64,000 nucleotides of DNA from assembly GCF_022539665.2 (NCBI RefSeq), contig NC_081333.1, positions 6,880,971-6,944,970 of the forward strand. Reading direction: 5' to 3'. Source of the DNA: Daphnia carinata (lineage: Eukaryota; Arthropoda; Branchiopoda; Diplostraca; Daphniidae). The position numbers were made by a program, and so were the translations under genes. The notes under the pieces were generated by a model. The model was given only the letters and a program-made list of their open reading frames with translations, was not told where the DNA came from and searched no databases. Below, one piece after another: positions 1-11,200 of the stretch. The number at the start of each line of letters is the position of its first letter. Within the stretch, counting starts at the first letter, position 1.

Positions 1-3000
1 ACAACTTAATGCATATGCTAGTGTCATCAATAGTTAAGGACTACTCAACTTACACTTCAAATTTACTCTGAAGAAGATCAGCAATGGCGGGCAGTAACAA
101 AACGCACAAATCCAAACTCCACAAAAATCTGCGCAAAAAGAGAAATTCGAAATTAAATTCCAAGTCGTCTCTTCCATCTTTCAAATTGGCTTACGGTCGG
201 AAAATGATGACACTGAGCAAATCAACGACAACGGCCGGGTCATTCATATTCACCGCCGTCTCCACAGCCACCTGCAAAGGGGTACGTAATTAGAATGCCT
301 ATAAAGCAAACAAAAGGAAGTCAAACAGCGAAAAATACCTTGGCGTCTTTATTTTGCCAAAGGTTGTAGACGACTTGCAAGTTGCGATGCCGACTACTTA
401 AAACGGTCATCATAGGTTGATGGCCCTGAACGATGTTGGTCACGACTTCCAGCTCTGTTTGTTCTAACGCCAGTGAACTGGAGTCTTCGTATGGGCTTGA
501 CATTCCGGACACCGAAGGGCTCCCGCCTCCCATTGACAAAGAGTTAAATTTGCGCTGTAAAACAAAATTAAACATTAAAAAAAATAAACCTCTAATTACT
601 CTATGAATCTCGTTACCGGCATAAAATCCTCGAGATCGAGGCCTGTTAGTTTATCAGTCATAACTGGAACGTAATCTTGGTGAAGAGCCACGGGAGACTG
701 GGACGTCATAAATGGTGAATAAAGAGAATTGACTCTGCCTTTCGAAACGGGTACAGTTAAGTCAGGCCGATTGCGAGTTAAAGAGCTGGAACGGGAGGTC
801 GAATGCGATCGCATACTCAAGGAAGGCTCCGACGGACTGTGACGTATGTTGTTCAACCTGGGCAATAAAAAGATAATAACCAGGTTCGCAGCAAATTACA
901 AAATAAAATGACAAACTTTGGTGGATTTTCCGGATCAGAAAGTGAAGGTTGTAAAACTTCTTTTATCGAATCTTTTCGATGAATCAAATTACGATGAAGT
1001 GAACGGCCACGCGATGTATGTGGTCCTGTTGGCGGTAAAACGGGTGGACCTCCACTCAAGTGGGTCACATCCGGACGGGGAGACGTCATGGCAATTAAAT
1101 TGGTCGGAGTGTGCAAGTTAACGTTGTAAGACTCTGCTCAACAGAAGAAATGATAAGGGATTGAGCAGACTAGGAAAGACCGAGAAAGGTATCATTCCTA
1201 TTATTTATATATACACATTTTTTTTTACCTCTTTCTACGCTAGAGATTGATGTGATGTTTTTGTTTGATGACACAGTAACAGACGAAGTGCTGTTTCGTC
1301 TCTCTCGCATTGTCGTAAAACCAGCGGCCGGCCTCCCAGGTCCACTTTGTGGAGTTTTGACATAGGGAGGTGAAGGTGATGGTGATGGGCGATGGACCGG
1401 ACTATTCCCCGATGCCGGCGTAGGGAGAGGCGAATGCTGCTGAACCAGATCAGGCGGTGGAGGACGGATAACATGCGGAATAGCTGTATCTAAACGACAG
1501 TAATCAAATCATGAACTTTATTTTTTGTTTTTATGCTATACGAACAATATAGAAAGAAAAAATGTTATTAAAAAAAACGAAAGGTAACAAGGAAAAAAAC
1601 ACACACACAAACAAAAAAAGAACAACAAAAAAAGGTGTGACCGCAAGCAAATGCCTCTAGACGGTAATTGGAAACCAGAGCAAACCAAAGATTACCACCA
1701 CCACCCACGCCATACTTTTTGCTTTCTTTTTTTTTTGAATCAACTTACCCAGTTTCACTTTGTCGCCGATTAGTACCGTGCTTGACTCTTTGTCCGAACT
1801 GATCTCGAGCGGAGGAGGCGTGCGAGACACTGCAAATGCCAAGAAACACGAAAAATAAAAAAAAATCGTGTTGTTCCAATTAAGGTTCGAAATTTTAGAA
1901 AGTCTTTCGCCAAATATCGATATCGATAAATGGCGGAATTGTTCCTTTATGGTTCAGAAGGCCAACTAAATGACTACAGCAAGGTGAAACGGACGCACTG
2001 GAATTTGAATTGGAAATTTTTACACGGTTTAAGGTCTTTTGCTAAGGCCAGCCTGCAATAAACTTAAATGGAACAACATTGTCACAATAACCACGGAGGT
2101 AGTCAAAAACAGGATTTCCAAATTTGTTGTGCGACATGCAAAAAGACTGTGGACGCACGAGTAACGTAAGAATGAACTAGAAAATACATGCCAGCGCTTA
2201 CACTCTCTGCCACGCGGTGGGAAAACGTCGTGGTATTGGTTAAATTCCTCAGTAGCAATAATACCATCATCTTCCGTTTCAGTGCTCGATTTTTCATCCG
2301 ATTCAATTGTGTCGCGATTTGTTTTAATTTGACTTTGGCGCACACCGCCCGGCGGTCGCTCCTTGTTGAAACTCTTACGAAAAGATTGGCCATGCTGAAA
2401 TGCCATTCCACCTCCGCTTCCTCCTCCAATGCCAACTCCTCCTCCACAAAGACCAGATGAGGACTGTGACGAGTCTCCAAAAGGTGCCACTTTTTTCAGG
2501 TCGATAACGTAAATCGACACGTTACTCAAGTTATACGAGACGCCAATCTAAAATTTAAAAGTCTAAAAACTGGATACCAATTTAAGTTGACGCATTTCTT
2601 TACCAACTGGCTAGAAGTGACGGCCATGTCTTGAATGCGACCCCATGGAAGCGGAATGCAATCCAAAATACGACAAGGTTCCCATCCATAAACTCGCAGT
2701 CCATCTTGAGCCGCACTGAATAAACATTTCCCTTCGGGGTGGAAATAAATCGATCTGAAAGGAGAAATGTACAAATTCAGATTTGCATGTAGCATTACGC
2801 AAGAAACTAGTCACACCTGATGCCGCTGGTTTCCGGATCGGAATTGGAAACTAAAGTAAAGTTCTCCAAATCCCAGAAGAGGACGCGTCGATCGGCGGCT
2901 CCCGATGCCAGCAAGAACTCGTGCGGGTGGAACACGACCTCGGTGACTGCCGCCGTGTGCTCACGCAACTCGGACAAAAGTCGGCCAGCTCTCAGGTCCC

Positions 3001-6000
3001 ATATCTTTTGTGATGGAATCAAACATTAATAACTTTTTTTTTTTGTTCTTACCTAAAAGGAATCGAGGAAAAATAAATCGAAAAATACCTTAACGTAGCC
3101 ATCATCGCCAGCCGAGGCCACCCACTGACCGTCGGGACTGAACCTCAGACTGTTGACGGTTGAACTATGTCCTTTATATGTGAAAATACATCCCTTTCGT
3201 CGAATATCCCAGAGCTAAGAGGACACAAAAGGAGTCTGATGACTGAAGAAAACATAATGGCCATATGAATGTGTGAAGGTTTACTTTGATGTTGGTGTCG
3301 GTAGAGCCGGTGGCGAGAAAGTCGCCGTAGGGATGGAAATCGAGGGCTTTGATGCCAGCACGGTGTCCAGTCAACGTACGCACCATCCGCGCCGCTTCCA
3401 GATCCCACACCTTGACGGCTCCAGCAGCGCTTCCCGCGCACACCAATTCTTCTGTCGGAGAGAATCTCACCGCTTCGATGGCCGTCGTATGGCCACTCAG
3501 ACTCTATAAATTTAAAAGAAAACCACCATTTATAGAGGATTCTTGTTTTCCCACGTTTTGCACGGGAGTCCCGCTCGAATCTGAAAATGTAAAATAGCTT
3601 AAGGAAAAACAGACCCTTCAAATCCTGTGTTTTCACGACTGAAGTCAAAAAATGAGTTTCAATCACGGCTATCTTTTGAGCCGTCTTGTTTTCGACATTC
3701 CGAGGATTGCTTTTCCCATTTTGGTTCGGTTTCACCGAACACGAAGGGGAACTGCGTGAAGGACAAGCCGTCCTCGCTACTGGTACAATGCTTTCTACGA
3801 AGATGACATACGCGCACATCAGGGAGAAAGAGAAGAAGACTGATAGGGGTGCCTAAGGTCCCTTCCTGAATAAACGTCACCTGACATCTCAGTACTGCCT
3901 TAACTCTAAACCAGATTTGATCATTTTGAAACAACTGATATATTTAAACGTTGAAAAAATAAACCAAAAATTGGTTCACGTCACTGCGCTATCCCGAAAT
4001 GGACACACAAATTCGATTTACCTTGACCCCTTTGATTCTTAGCGGCAACAACTACCACGACGACGGGGAGCAGTGGGAGGATACAAGAAAAGAAAAACCG
4101 GACCCGTAGGCAAGTGAACCACAACCTGTACCTCTTGGAACGGTCTGCATCGTGCAGTCCAGCGTGGTAATCTTGCGACGTTTCCCACACGCGTTTATAG
4201 ATGCAAGCAATAGAAAAAGTTTTAACCGGCTTTTGACAATCCAACAAGAACCGAATAAACCCGTTAACCCATTCGGGTATCCCAAAACAGAAAATGATCG
4301 GAATGGATGCCCCTGTTCTACAACTCATTAAAAGAACAATGGGCACCATCAGTTTCAAAGTGCCAGCTAGGAAACATCAGCGTTTTTTTTTTCTATCGCT
4401 TTTAGAGGGAACACGGATGGCAGATGTCGTTTCTCTCCGTAAAGAGAGCGGCAAGGGCTGTTGATGTAAACTCGCAACTCGTTGCTATGCCAACTTTGGT
4501 TGACTAAGTAGGCCCAATTAATCAAGCTTACTTTCATTGTGGAATTCGTCATTCAGAACGCAGCAGCCGCCGTTTTCAGTCAAGGGAAAATGTAATATAA
4601 CACGAAAGAAAAAAAAAATGAAAGCTAGCCTAGCAGATCCTTCCGTAAAAGGCAATGTTCGTCAAGCTCTCTCTCTCTCTTTCGTTGGTACAAAAAAAAG
4701 CCAGCATGTGTGGGTTGTGCTTTAGCAAGATTGCTAGCTGAACGCTCGAGGACGGTTGAGGTAATGCATCCTTATTAACAACTCCCAGCTATATCTTCTA
4801 ACGGAAACAAGAACGGAACAATACATACGAAAAACAAACACAGTTGAGCATACGAAAAGAAAACGCACGCAACGCCGCTGGAGTTGCATGTCGATAGTTT
4901 CAATCCGAAAAGATTCCGAATCTATAGCGTGACACGAGAAAAGAAGGGTGCCTCGACGTTGTCATGGATACTTGGCTGACGGTTGAGTCGATTTGAATCG
5001 AGGGCGCTGTCTCACTATATACCTTATATGGAACTTGAATCTCCCGTTTAACTGCTCGTTCTATGCAAATGCAAGACAAATTTTCAACGGTCAGCAAGAT
5101 GAAGGTTCATACAAGCACACACTTTCGTGTTTATCTCTCCGAATAAACTGCACGTCTAACTCTCATGATTACCTTTTGATTGAATATACAGCACGGCAGC
5201 AGGCTTTCCCTTTTACTTAAATTTTGCCTGAATTTCCTTTTTCTTATTTGATTCTATCTTTTTCCCTCCCCCCTTTTTTGCGAGAGGCATCTAGAGAATG
5301 TTGTGTAACGAAAATACAAAAGGTTCAATTGAATGCCCGATGTCAAGGGCAGATAGTAAATGAACGATGAAGAAATGCTCTCAATAGGGCTAGAACCACG
5401 GATTGATGGCTTGAAAAGGGTGAACGCATCTTTTGACTCAAAATTAAAAAACCAAAATACATAAAAGAGTAACCCAGCCATGGGAAAAAGTTAACTGTCG
5501 TGACTGTTTTTCCCGTTGTGGCCCGAGGATGAGCTAAAGAATAACCGCACTATGCTCGTTTAAAAGAAAACAGAAACAATTGTTCATCAGCTGCCAAACT
5601 TTCATCTGAGAATTGCGTCCTTGTTGCAATGACCTCGCGTCCTCCATCCGGACGGTCGATTTGACGCTTCAATTGGCCTTCGTGTTTCCTCGCAACGCGC
5701 TGCTGCTCAGCCGCGGTAAATATGGGCCTTCTCCCTCAAATTTATTTCTCCCTTTCGTCTTCTATTTTGTAGCGTTCGACAAGCCGAAGGCTGTTTTAGA
5801 TGAATCCAAAAGCACTGGCTGTAGATCCGGAGTCGATGATTTAAGTAAAATTATCTGCATGACAGCCAAAGGGAGAAGAAATAAACGGCGACCTGACTAC
5901 GATAGAAGAACTACTTGTCTCTTGCTTTTCCCACAGATGGAAGAGAGAAACACGGTCGGTCGAGCTTCCGGTGGAGACCCGTAAACGACCTCCCAGGTGT

Positions 6001-6625
6001 TACGCCTTCAGGTGATCTCCCACTCATCCAACACCCCTAGTAAAAGTCTTTGTTTCTGCAACATCTACCTATTCCTAAGATATAATTATAGGGTGCATAC
6101 AGTGAATCAAAAATTCCCCACCATTAAACGGTCATGAGTGTTCTCTTCACAGTCTTTCGAATGGTCTAAGGTGAAGAGGGTTCATTTGATTATACTGAGA
6201 AAACTAGGGTTTGTTGACTTGTGTCTCAAAGTACAGCCTTGGTGGTTAAGCAATCATAAGTAGTTATCTTTACCATGATACATGATGGTTTGCCGATAGC
6301 CCACAAGTTGACTTTTTTGTCGTCTCCCCCAGTGACCAAGACTCGTCCTGACTTGCTTCCAAGGGACAAGCAGTTGACATTGGCTCCGTGGGCAGAAAAC
6401 TCCTCTGCGAAAGGAAATAAAAATAAATATTAATGTTATCACAAGGGTGTAGAAATATATACAGACGATGAAGGAAGACTGAATAAAGAAAGTGGCCATC
6501 ACAATTCTTGGCACAATGACAGCATGAATATTGGCAATCACTCTGAAAGTTCTTGTAAAAAACAGGCTCTGTTAGATGAAAAAAATCTTACGAAGTTTCC
6601 ACGCTCTTTTCGTCGTCGTAGCCAT
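1..6625 (-). CDS. KATNB1: Katanin p80 subunit B1, 3' end beyond window
   Basis: Regulatory and targeting subunit of the microtubule-severing AAA ATPase katanin, acting at centrosomes and spindle poles. Fourteen coding exons join in phase: 6625-6592, 6404-6274, 3503-3285, 3214-3089, 3004-2817, 2754-2604, 2547-2202, 1829-1749, 1483-1229, 1133-917, 857-617, 554-339, 271-195 and 128-1, giving about 803 residues before the edge (human p80 has about 655). Exons 1-7 encode the WD40 propeller, with repeat endings such as [20 protein letters not shown] and FWDLENF. Exons 8-11 form a Pro/Ser-rich linker longer than in vertebrates. Exons 12-14 carry the con80 domain, which binds the p60 ATPase ([31 protein letters not shown]). 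The start [11 protein letters not shown] matches the conserved N-terminus. Intron 2 is 2.77 kb; the others are about 55-375 bp. The stop codon is outside the window. Identification is secure; some exon edges could shift by a few bases. Confidence 0.95.
3504..6273 (-). other. Long KATNB1 intron 2
   Basis: A 2.77 kb intron between the first two WD40-coding exons, in a gene whose other introns are mostly 60-370 bp. I see no exon of another gene with consistent splice sites, and no transposase or reverse transcriptase. It contains short A-rich and T-rich runs. Its length and position near the promoter fit regulatory sequence, but nothing specific is recognisable. Confidence 0.6.
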
Positions 6626-6982
6626 GGTTTCCGTTTGATTGAGGCAAAAATCAGGGGTGAATCCTAATCCAATCCCCAATTCAGCTTACACACACACACA
6701 CACACTCATTCACACAGTATTAACTTGTTTATGTGTATCAAGACATCATCTTTGTCTTCCAACAATGGGACTGTTGCACGTAGAACTTCACCAACAAAGA
6801 AATCGAATTGTAGGTATATGATGTTACGCCATTCTTAGTCGTCTGACATGGATTTACGTCTGGAAAGGAGAGTTGAGATAATTGGCGGATTACAAAAAAA
6901 TGGGACTGCACGCCAATCAGGGTTAGAAATACAGGTCGAGCTTTTTCTCTTCTTGTAATCACGTTGGGAATCACAGAACCGA
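6626..6982. promoter_or_regulatory. KATNB1 upstream region
   Basis: About 360 bp between the KATNB1 start codon and the small plus-strand ORF at 6983. It holds a short CA repeat near 6690-6706 and no TATA box in a clear position. It probably contains the KATNB1 promoter and 5' UTR, judged only from position. Confidence 0.35.
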
Positions 6983-7234
6983 ATGTCTACTCAACAAAAA
7001 AAGAACGGAAGAAAATCAGGACAAGCACTTTTTTACTTCCACGGTAGCTCAGCAGCATTAAGGACTTCCGGAGACTCGAGCTCAAGCAACCAAACTGGCC
7101 TCTGTAACTCTAAAACCAACGTTGAGAAACGAAAATTTGTTAAGAAAAGAAAAATCAAGTTCGTCTGCTCAGAGCCACCTGGTGGAATAAGACAAGTTAC
7201 ACAGTATAGCTTTTCTAGTTTTATTTCGAATTAA
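6983..7234 (+). CDS. Small basic hypothetical protein
   Basis: An 83-codon ATG-initiated ORF lying between divergent KATNB1 and NDUFB9. An in-frame stop lies shortly upstream, so this is the first Met. A canonical AATAAA lies 30 bp past the stop at 7264-7269. The product is Ser/Lys-rich, with a basic stretch KRKFVKKRKIKF followed by CSEPPGGIRQVTQY. No family is recognised, and no signal peptide or membrane segment is visible. It could be a single-exon gene, the last exon of a spliced transcript, or chance. The poly(A) signal and the placement in a compact gene cluster are the only arguments for it. Confidence 0.35.
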   Translation: MSTQQKKNGRKSGQALFYFHGSSAALRTSGDSSSSNQTGLCNSKTNVEKRKFVKKRKIKFVCSEPPGGIRQVTQYSFSSFISN

Positions 7235-7263
7235 ACGACTTATGTTAAGTTCTCTGTAAAAAA

Positions 7264-7269
7264 AATAAA
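7264..7269 (+). terminator. AATAAA after the small ORF
   Basis: Canonical polyadenylation hexamer 30 bp downstream of the 83-codon ORF and 310 bp before NDUFB9. It could end a transcript containing that ORF; A-rich chance occurrence is possible. Confidence 0.35.
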
Positions 7270-7575
7270 TTGTAAGAGTAAATTATGATTTATGGTAATT
7301 TTCGTGATTGTTTCAAAAACTTCAGAGGCAACTATTTTTTGGTTCACAAAGACAAAAAATTCAGATTTTTGTTTGGAAGTGTGTTTCAAAATTATTGCTT
7401 TTATTTTGGGGTAATAAATTTACTTCTTACGGCGTACAAAGTAGAGTCGCTTGGCTGAAATTTGCTGTGTGATGGTTTTTAGTTAGTATAAATATATGAC
7501 ATCAATGGTTTAGGACAGTTCTTTCTGCTAGCCAGCTATTGTCAATGTTGTCTGTTGTTTTCTAGATAGTACAAA

Positions 7576-8135
7576 ATGGCGTATCTCCAAACCGAAGTTC
7601 TTGGACATACCCAGAAAGTATGTAGACTTTACAAACGAGCTGTGAGACTCATCCAAGAATGTGCACCTAATAGGTAAGGAAAAATTGCCATTGTATTTCC
7701 ATAGAGTGTAAGAAGTGACACCATTATACGAACTTTCTTAGGGTTGCCTTTCGGTACAACGCCGTATTGCTGAGGCAAAAATTTGACGAAAATCGTAGCC
7801 TAACGGATGCCCTGAAAGTGCAAACTCTCATCGCAAATGCGGAGGAGGAATTGTTTCAAAAGCAACACACACACCCGCTTAAATGTACCATATTAGTACT
7901 TTTTTATATCCAACTTAGCTAATTTTTCACGTCTTGGTTTACAGTTGCTGAATCACCTGGTGGGTCTGCCTATGGAAGAGAACTCAGATCTCCCGACTGG
8001 GTGCTGGACTATTGGAGCCATGATGAGAAAGCTCAATATCCTGAGTATTTTGCTCGTAGAGAAGAGCTCAAAAAAGAGTATGTAGCCTACTGGGAGAAGA
8101 AATTTGGCAAAGCTGAGGAGCCCCATCATCATTGA
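7576..8135 (+). CDS. NDUFB9: NADH dehydrogenase 1 beta subcomplex subunit 9 (B22)
   Basis: Accessory subunit of mitochondrial complex I, an LYR-motif protein of the membrane-arm distal module. Three exons, 7576-7673, 7742-7884 and 7945-8135, join in phase to 143 residues. The LYR motif is in exon 1 (KVCRLYKRAVR). Exon 2 carries the helical region (RQKFDENRSLTDA). Exon 3 has the family signature ESPGGSAYGRELRSPDW followed by YPEYFARREELKKEY, matching the vertebrate PDSPGG...YPDYFAKREQ pattern. The protein ends after a His triplet, about 35 residues shorter than human (179), lacking the Pro-rich tail. Introns are 68 and 60 bp. It is convergent with the PWWP gene, with 128 bp between stop codons. 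Confidence 0.95.
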
Positions 8136-8138
8136 AAA

Positions 8139-8144
8139 TTTATT
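8139..8144 (-). terminator. Poly(A) signal of the PWWP gene
   Basis: On the minus strand this reads AATAAA, 120 nt past the stop codon of the PWWP-domain gene. It lies inside the NDUFB9 3' UTR, four bases beyond the NDUFB9 stop. Confidence 0.5.
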
Positions 8145-8210
8145 GTTATGCAAATTACCATGTATAGGCACTTGAATAGATAAGATTTCAGACAGTGATA
8201 CAGTCAAGAT

Positions 8211-8216
8211 ATTAAA
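8211..8216 (+). terminator. ATTAAA poly(A) signal of NDUFB9
   Basis: The common variant hexamer ATTAAA, 76 nt past the NDUFB9 stop. If used, the mRNA would end near 8230 and overlap the 3' end of the opposing transcript. Confidence 0.5.
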
Positions 8217-8263
8217 GATCAATGTATGTTACCAAAATTTCATGCAAAACTGTAGATTAATCT

Positions 8264-11200
8264 TTAGGTGGCTATATCATGATATTTATCATGATCTTTT
8301 ATACCGTAAACTACAATATTCTTGGCTTCTTGATATGTGACATGGAATGTTTTCTGGACACCATAAATCAAGGCCTATATTGAATTAGCAAGAAAGGCAA
8401 GTCAGGCAAATAGAAGATGCATATCCACAGAATAAGAATATACCTCTGGCAGTAGCAAATCTAGAATAAAAGCTCGTTTACGATCCTTTCCTTCCTGTAG
8501 TTCTTGAACGCGATGAACGTTTTCAGTAAGGAAGTCTGCCAACTTGCTGTACAACTAAAAGTAGATTCGACATCTTAAGCATCAAACAGTTGGCATTTAC
8601 ATAGCAAATGGACATATATCGCAATTAATACTAGCTCTTGGGTAATTCTTGTTTGTTTTTCCAACCGTTAGATGTGACATGTCAGACTACAGAAAGGAAA
8701 AAGATTTGCAACGGAAGATTTGTTGCATGACGGCGTGACTGTCTTCAGTTTAAGGCCTATAAAATTGGCCGACAACAATTGCCTTTTTTAGAAGGAAGAT
8801 TTCCAAGGAGCCGTTAATATGGAATAACCATATAACCAACACCTTGAACAATAATCACGAGAAACCATCCTTTGACAATCAAGAAAGCTCCCACGAGATT
8901 TCCCCACATTGCTGCATGTCGCAAGTCTTTGCTTGTTTCCGATTATTCGAACAGCAATGCTGCATCCATCATCTGTCAATCTCACCGACATTTTTATGAA
9001 ATTCGTGTCACTGTTTTGCACAAAATTCAGTGAGGCATGGCATTCTCATAATCTGAAAATTACGTGACGGCCTGTGCCTCTTCCTCCCTGTCGTTGGCAA
9101 ACTGTCATCACGAACACCGAGCAAGGGAAAGTAGACCCGTAGTGACATATGACGTAGTATGTCTCCGTTCAATACGTTGTCTTCGTTAAACGAAAGAAAG
9201 TTTCCTCTCGTCGAGTGAGAGGAGGTGGGGGTGGCTTTGCGAGTCTTGAAGTATCTACCCGAAGGTCAAAACAGTCACGATCGATGTCTTATACCTACCT
9301 CGCGTGAGTTTCCCAGAATGCCAGACGTAGTAGCGGACTGCGTCAACCGCTGCCAACTTTGCGAGTTGTACAGGTTTACTCTAAAGGCTTGTTCTTGTGA
9401 AGGCGCCGTAACACAACCCGCTAAATGCTGGAGGCAGGAATCTGTCAAGACGTGTTCTTCCAACATGATGTCCACAATTTGTCGTCCCCTACCTGACTCA
9501 CTCGTATCTAAAACCACCTGTCGAGAGAAAAAGCGTACAAGCATTTGATAACATTTTACGACACATGTTAGACAATTTCATTGAGACCTCTTCTGATGAG
9601 TCAGAGTCGTCCAGTGGTTCGGGAAGACCCCGAATCTCATCCAATGGGGATGACGTTAAATAGCGTTCAGAAAACAGCTTCACGGGAGCTACAATAGCAA
9701 CAAAAAATTCATCATAATAAACCCATTTGAATATATATGGGAAAAAAGCGTTACAGCGATGGCAGGCGGTTATATATTGCCGGGCAGTGAGTTCATTAAA
9801 ATTCGTTTTACTACGTAATCCAACAAAGTTAGACGCGTGCTCGAAAGCGAGGTCGAGTTTTTTGCAGACAGCTGCCTTATTTTTGGTCCTGCCAAATGCC
9901 TGTTAGGACAAGTTTCCGATAGAACGTACTAGATATCAATCAAATTGCAAAAAAAAAAACGGTTTTTATGTATCGCGTTTTGTACCAGAAGTTCAAGATT
10001 GAGTTGATGGTGAAAGGCTGAAATCACTCGATTGCGTCGGTATTTGCGTTGATTATCGGGGCGCTCAACGTCGAATGCAAGGAGGGTCAACGTGTCGACA
10101 TTCGACGACTCAATCACGGCTCCCGGTAAGAACAGTGTAGAGTTTGAAACCGACCATACTACTGTATTCTCTGCTAGTTCTAAATGAAACCGATGGTCGA
10201 ATTTCCGTTCTTTTAAGACTTTTTTTTTAAATTTACACTAATACCTTTCCCAACAGCGTCTCCATGTTTGTTCAGCAATTCTTCTATTGGTTTTATCTTG
10301 GGTTTGCAACCTTGATATGTATATATTTATGTATGTGTTAAGAACGAAATTCACTCCTGAATAACAGATAAATGCCCGAATTACCCTTGATGGGTGTGCC
10401 TTTGGGTGTACTTTTGGATGATCTCCTACCACCTTTTGGAGAGCTTGGCATTCTAAAAGAAAACGAGATGAGATCCTCCGATGCAAGTATCAAAAAGTGA
10501 TAATCAGTAACACAAAATAAAAGTGAAAACAAAATCAAAACTAAAGAAAAAAAAAAAAGGGAAAAATAACAGATCCATCAACTTCATGACAAGCTGTCTA
10601 TCTTTGGACCGTTACTTTACATACAATACCCACTACCGTACCCACTATTTTCGACTTGCGCTCTATTTGTTGCCACCTTTCATTTTTGATTGTTTGAATG
10701 CAAATTCCGAGACAGATGTATAGAATGGTGCAAAGGAAAATCTGAACGGAATTTCATAAAACAATACACACTTGTGTATTTTATTTTTTTCTTTTTTTCT
10801 CATTATTTTTTTTTTGCATATTTTTTTTTGTTTTTTTGTTTTTGTTTTTGTTTTGTTTTTTTGTAGTTTTTGGTTTTGTCGTTCGGAGTGTATCAAGGTA
10901 GGGAGGGAGGGGGAATACAAAGGTCATCATCATGATAATCAACACTATCGGCTTAATTTTTCCACTTCGCGTCGAGATAAAGAAGGAGACGAAAAAATGT
11001 TGCATTAAACAACTGGGCTACAGAAAAAAAAAATGCCACTCGAGTGCAATGTTGCTCTTTCAACCTAAAACGGTGGTTTTTCTCATGCGGCAAAACTTTT
11101 CAAAGGCTTAAAATGAAAATTCAGAAAATTTTTTGAAACTCGTAGTGTTGAATAAGCATTGCACGAGGAGTTTCAAGAAAAAATGGTTTTAAAAAAAGAG

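Noticed and set aside
2103-2480. 125-codon minus-strand frame overlapping KATNB1 exon 7
   Set aside because: Another frame of the same exon carries the conserved NVSIYVIDL and joins the flanking exons.
8788-9021. 77-codon minus-strand frame between PWWP exons 9 and 10
   Set aside because: It lies in an intron, lacks splice sites in a usable phase, and skipping it gives a consistent frame.
9225-9548. 107-codon plus-strand frame
   Set aside because: It is antisense to exon 9 of the PWWP gene, whose frame joins in phase to exons 8 and 10.
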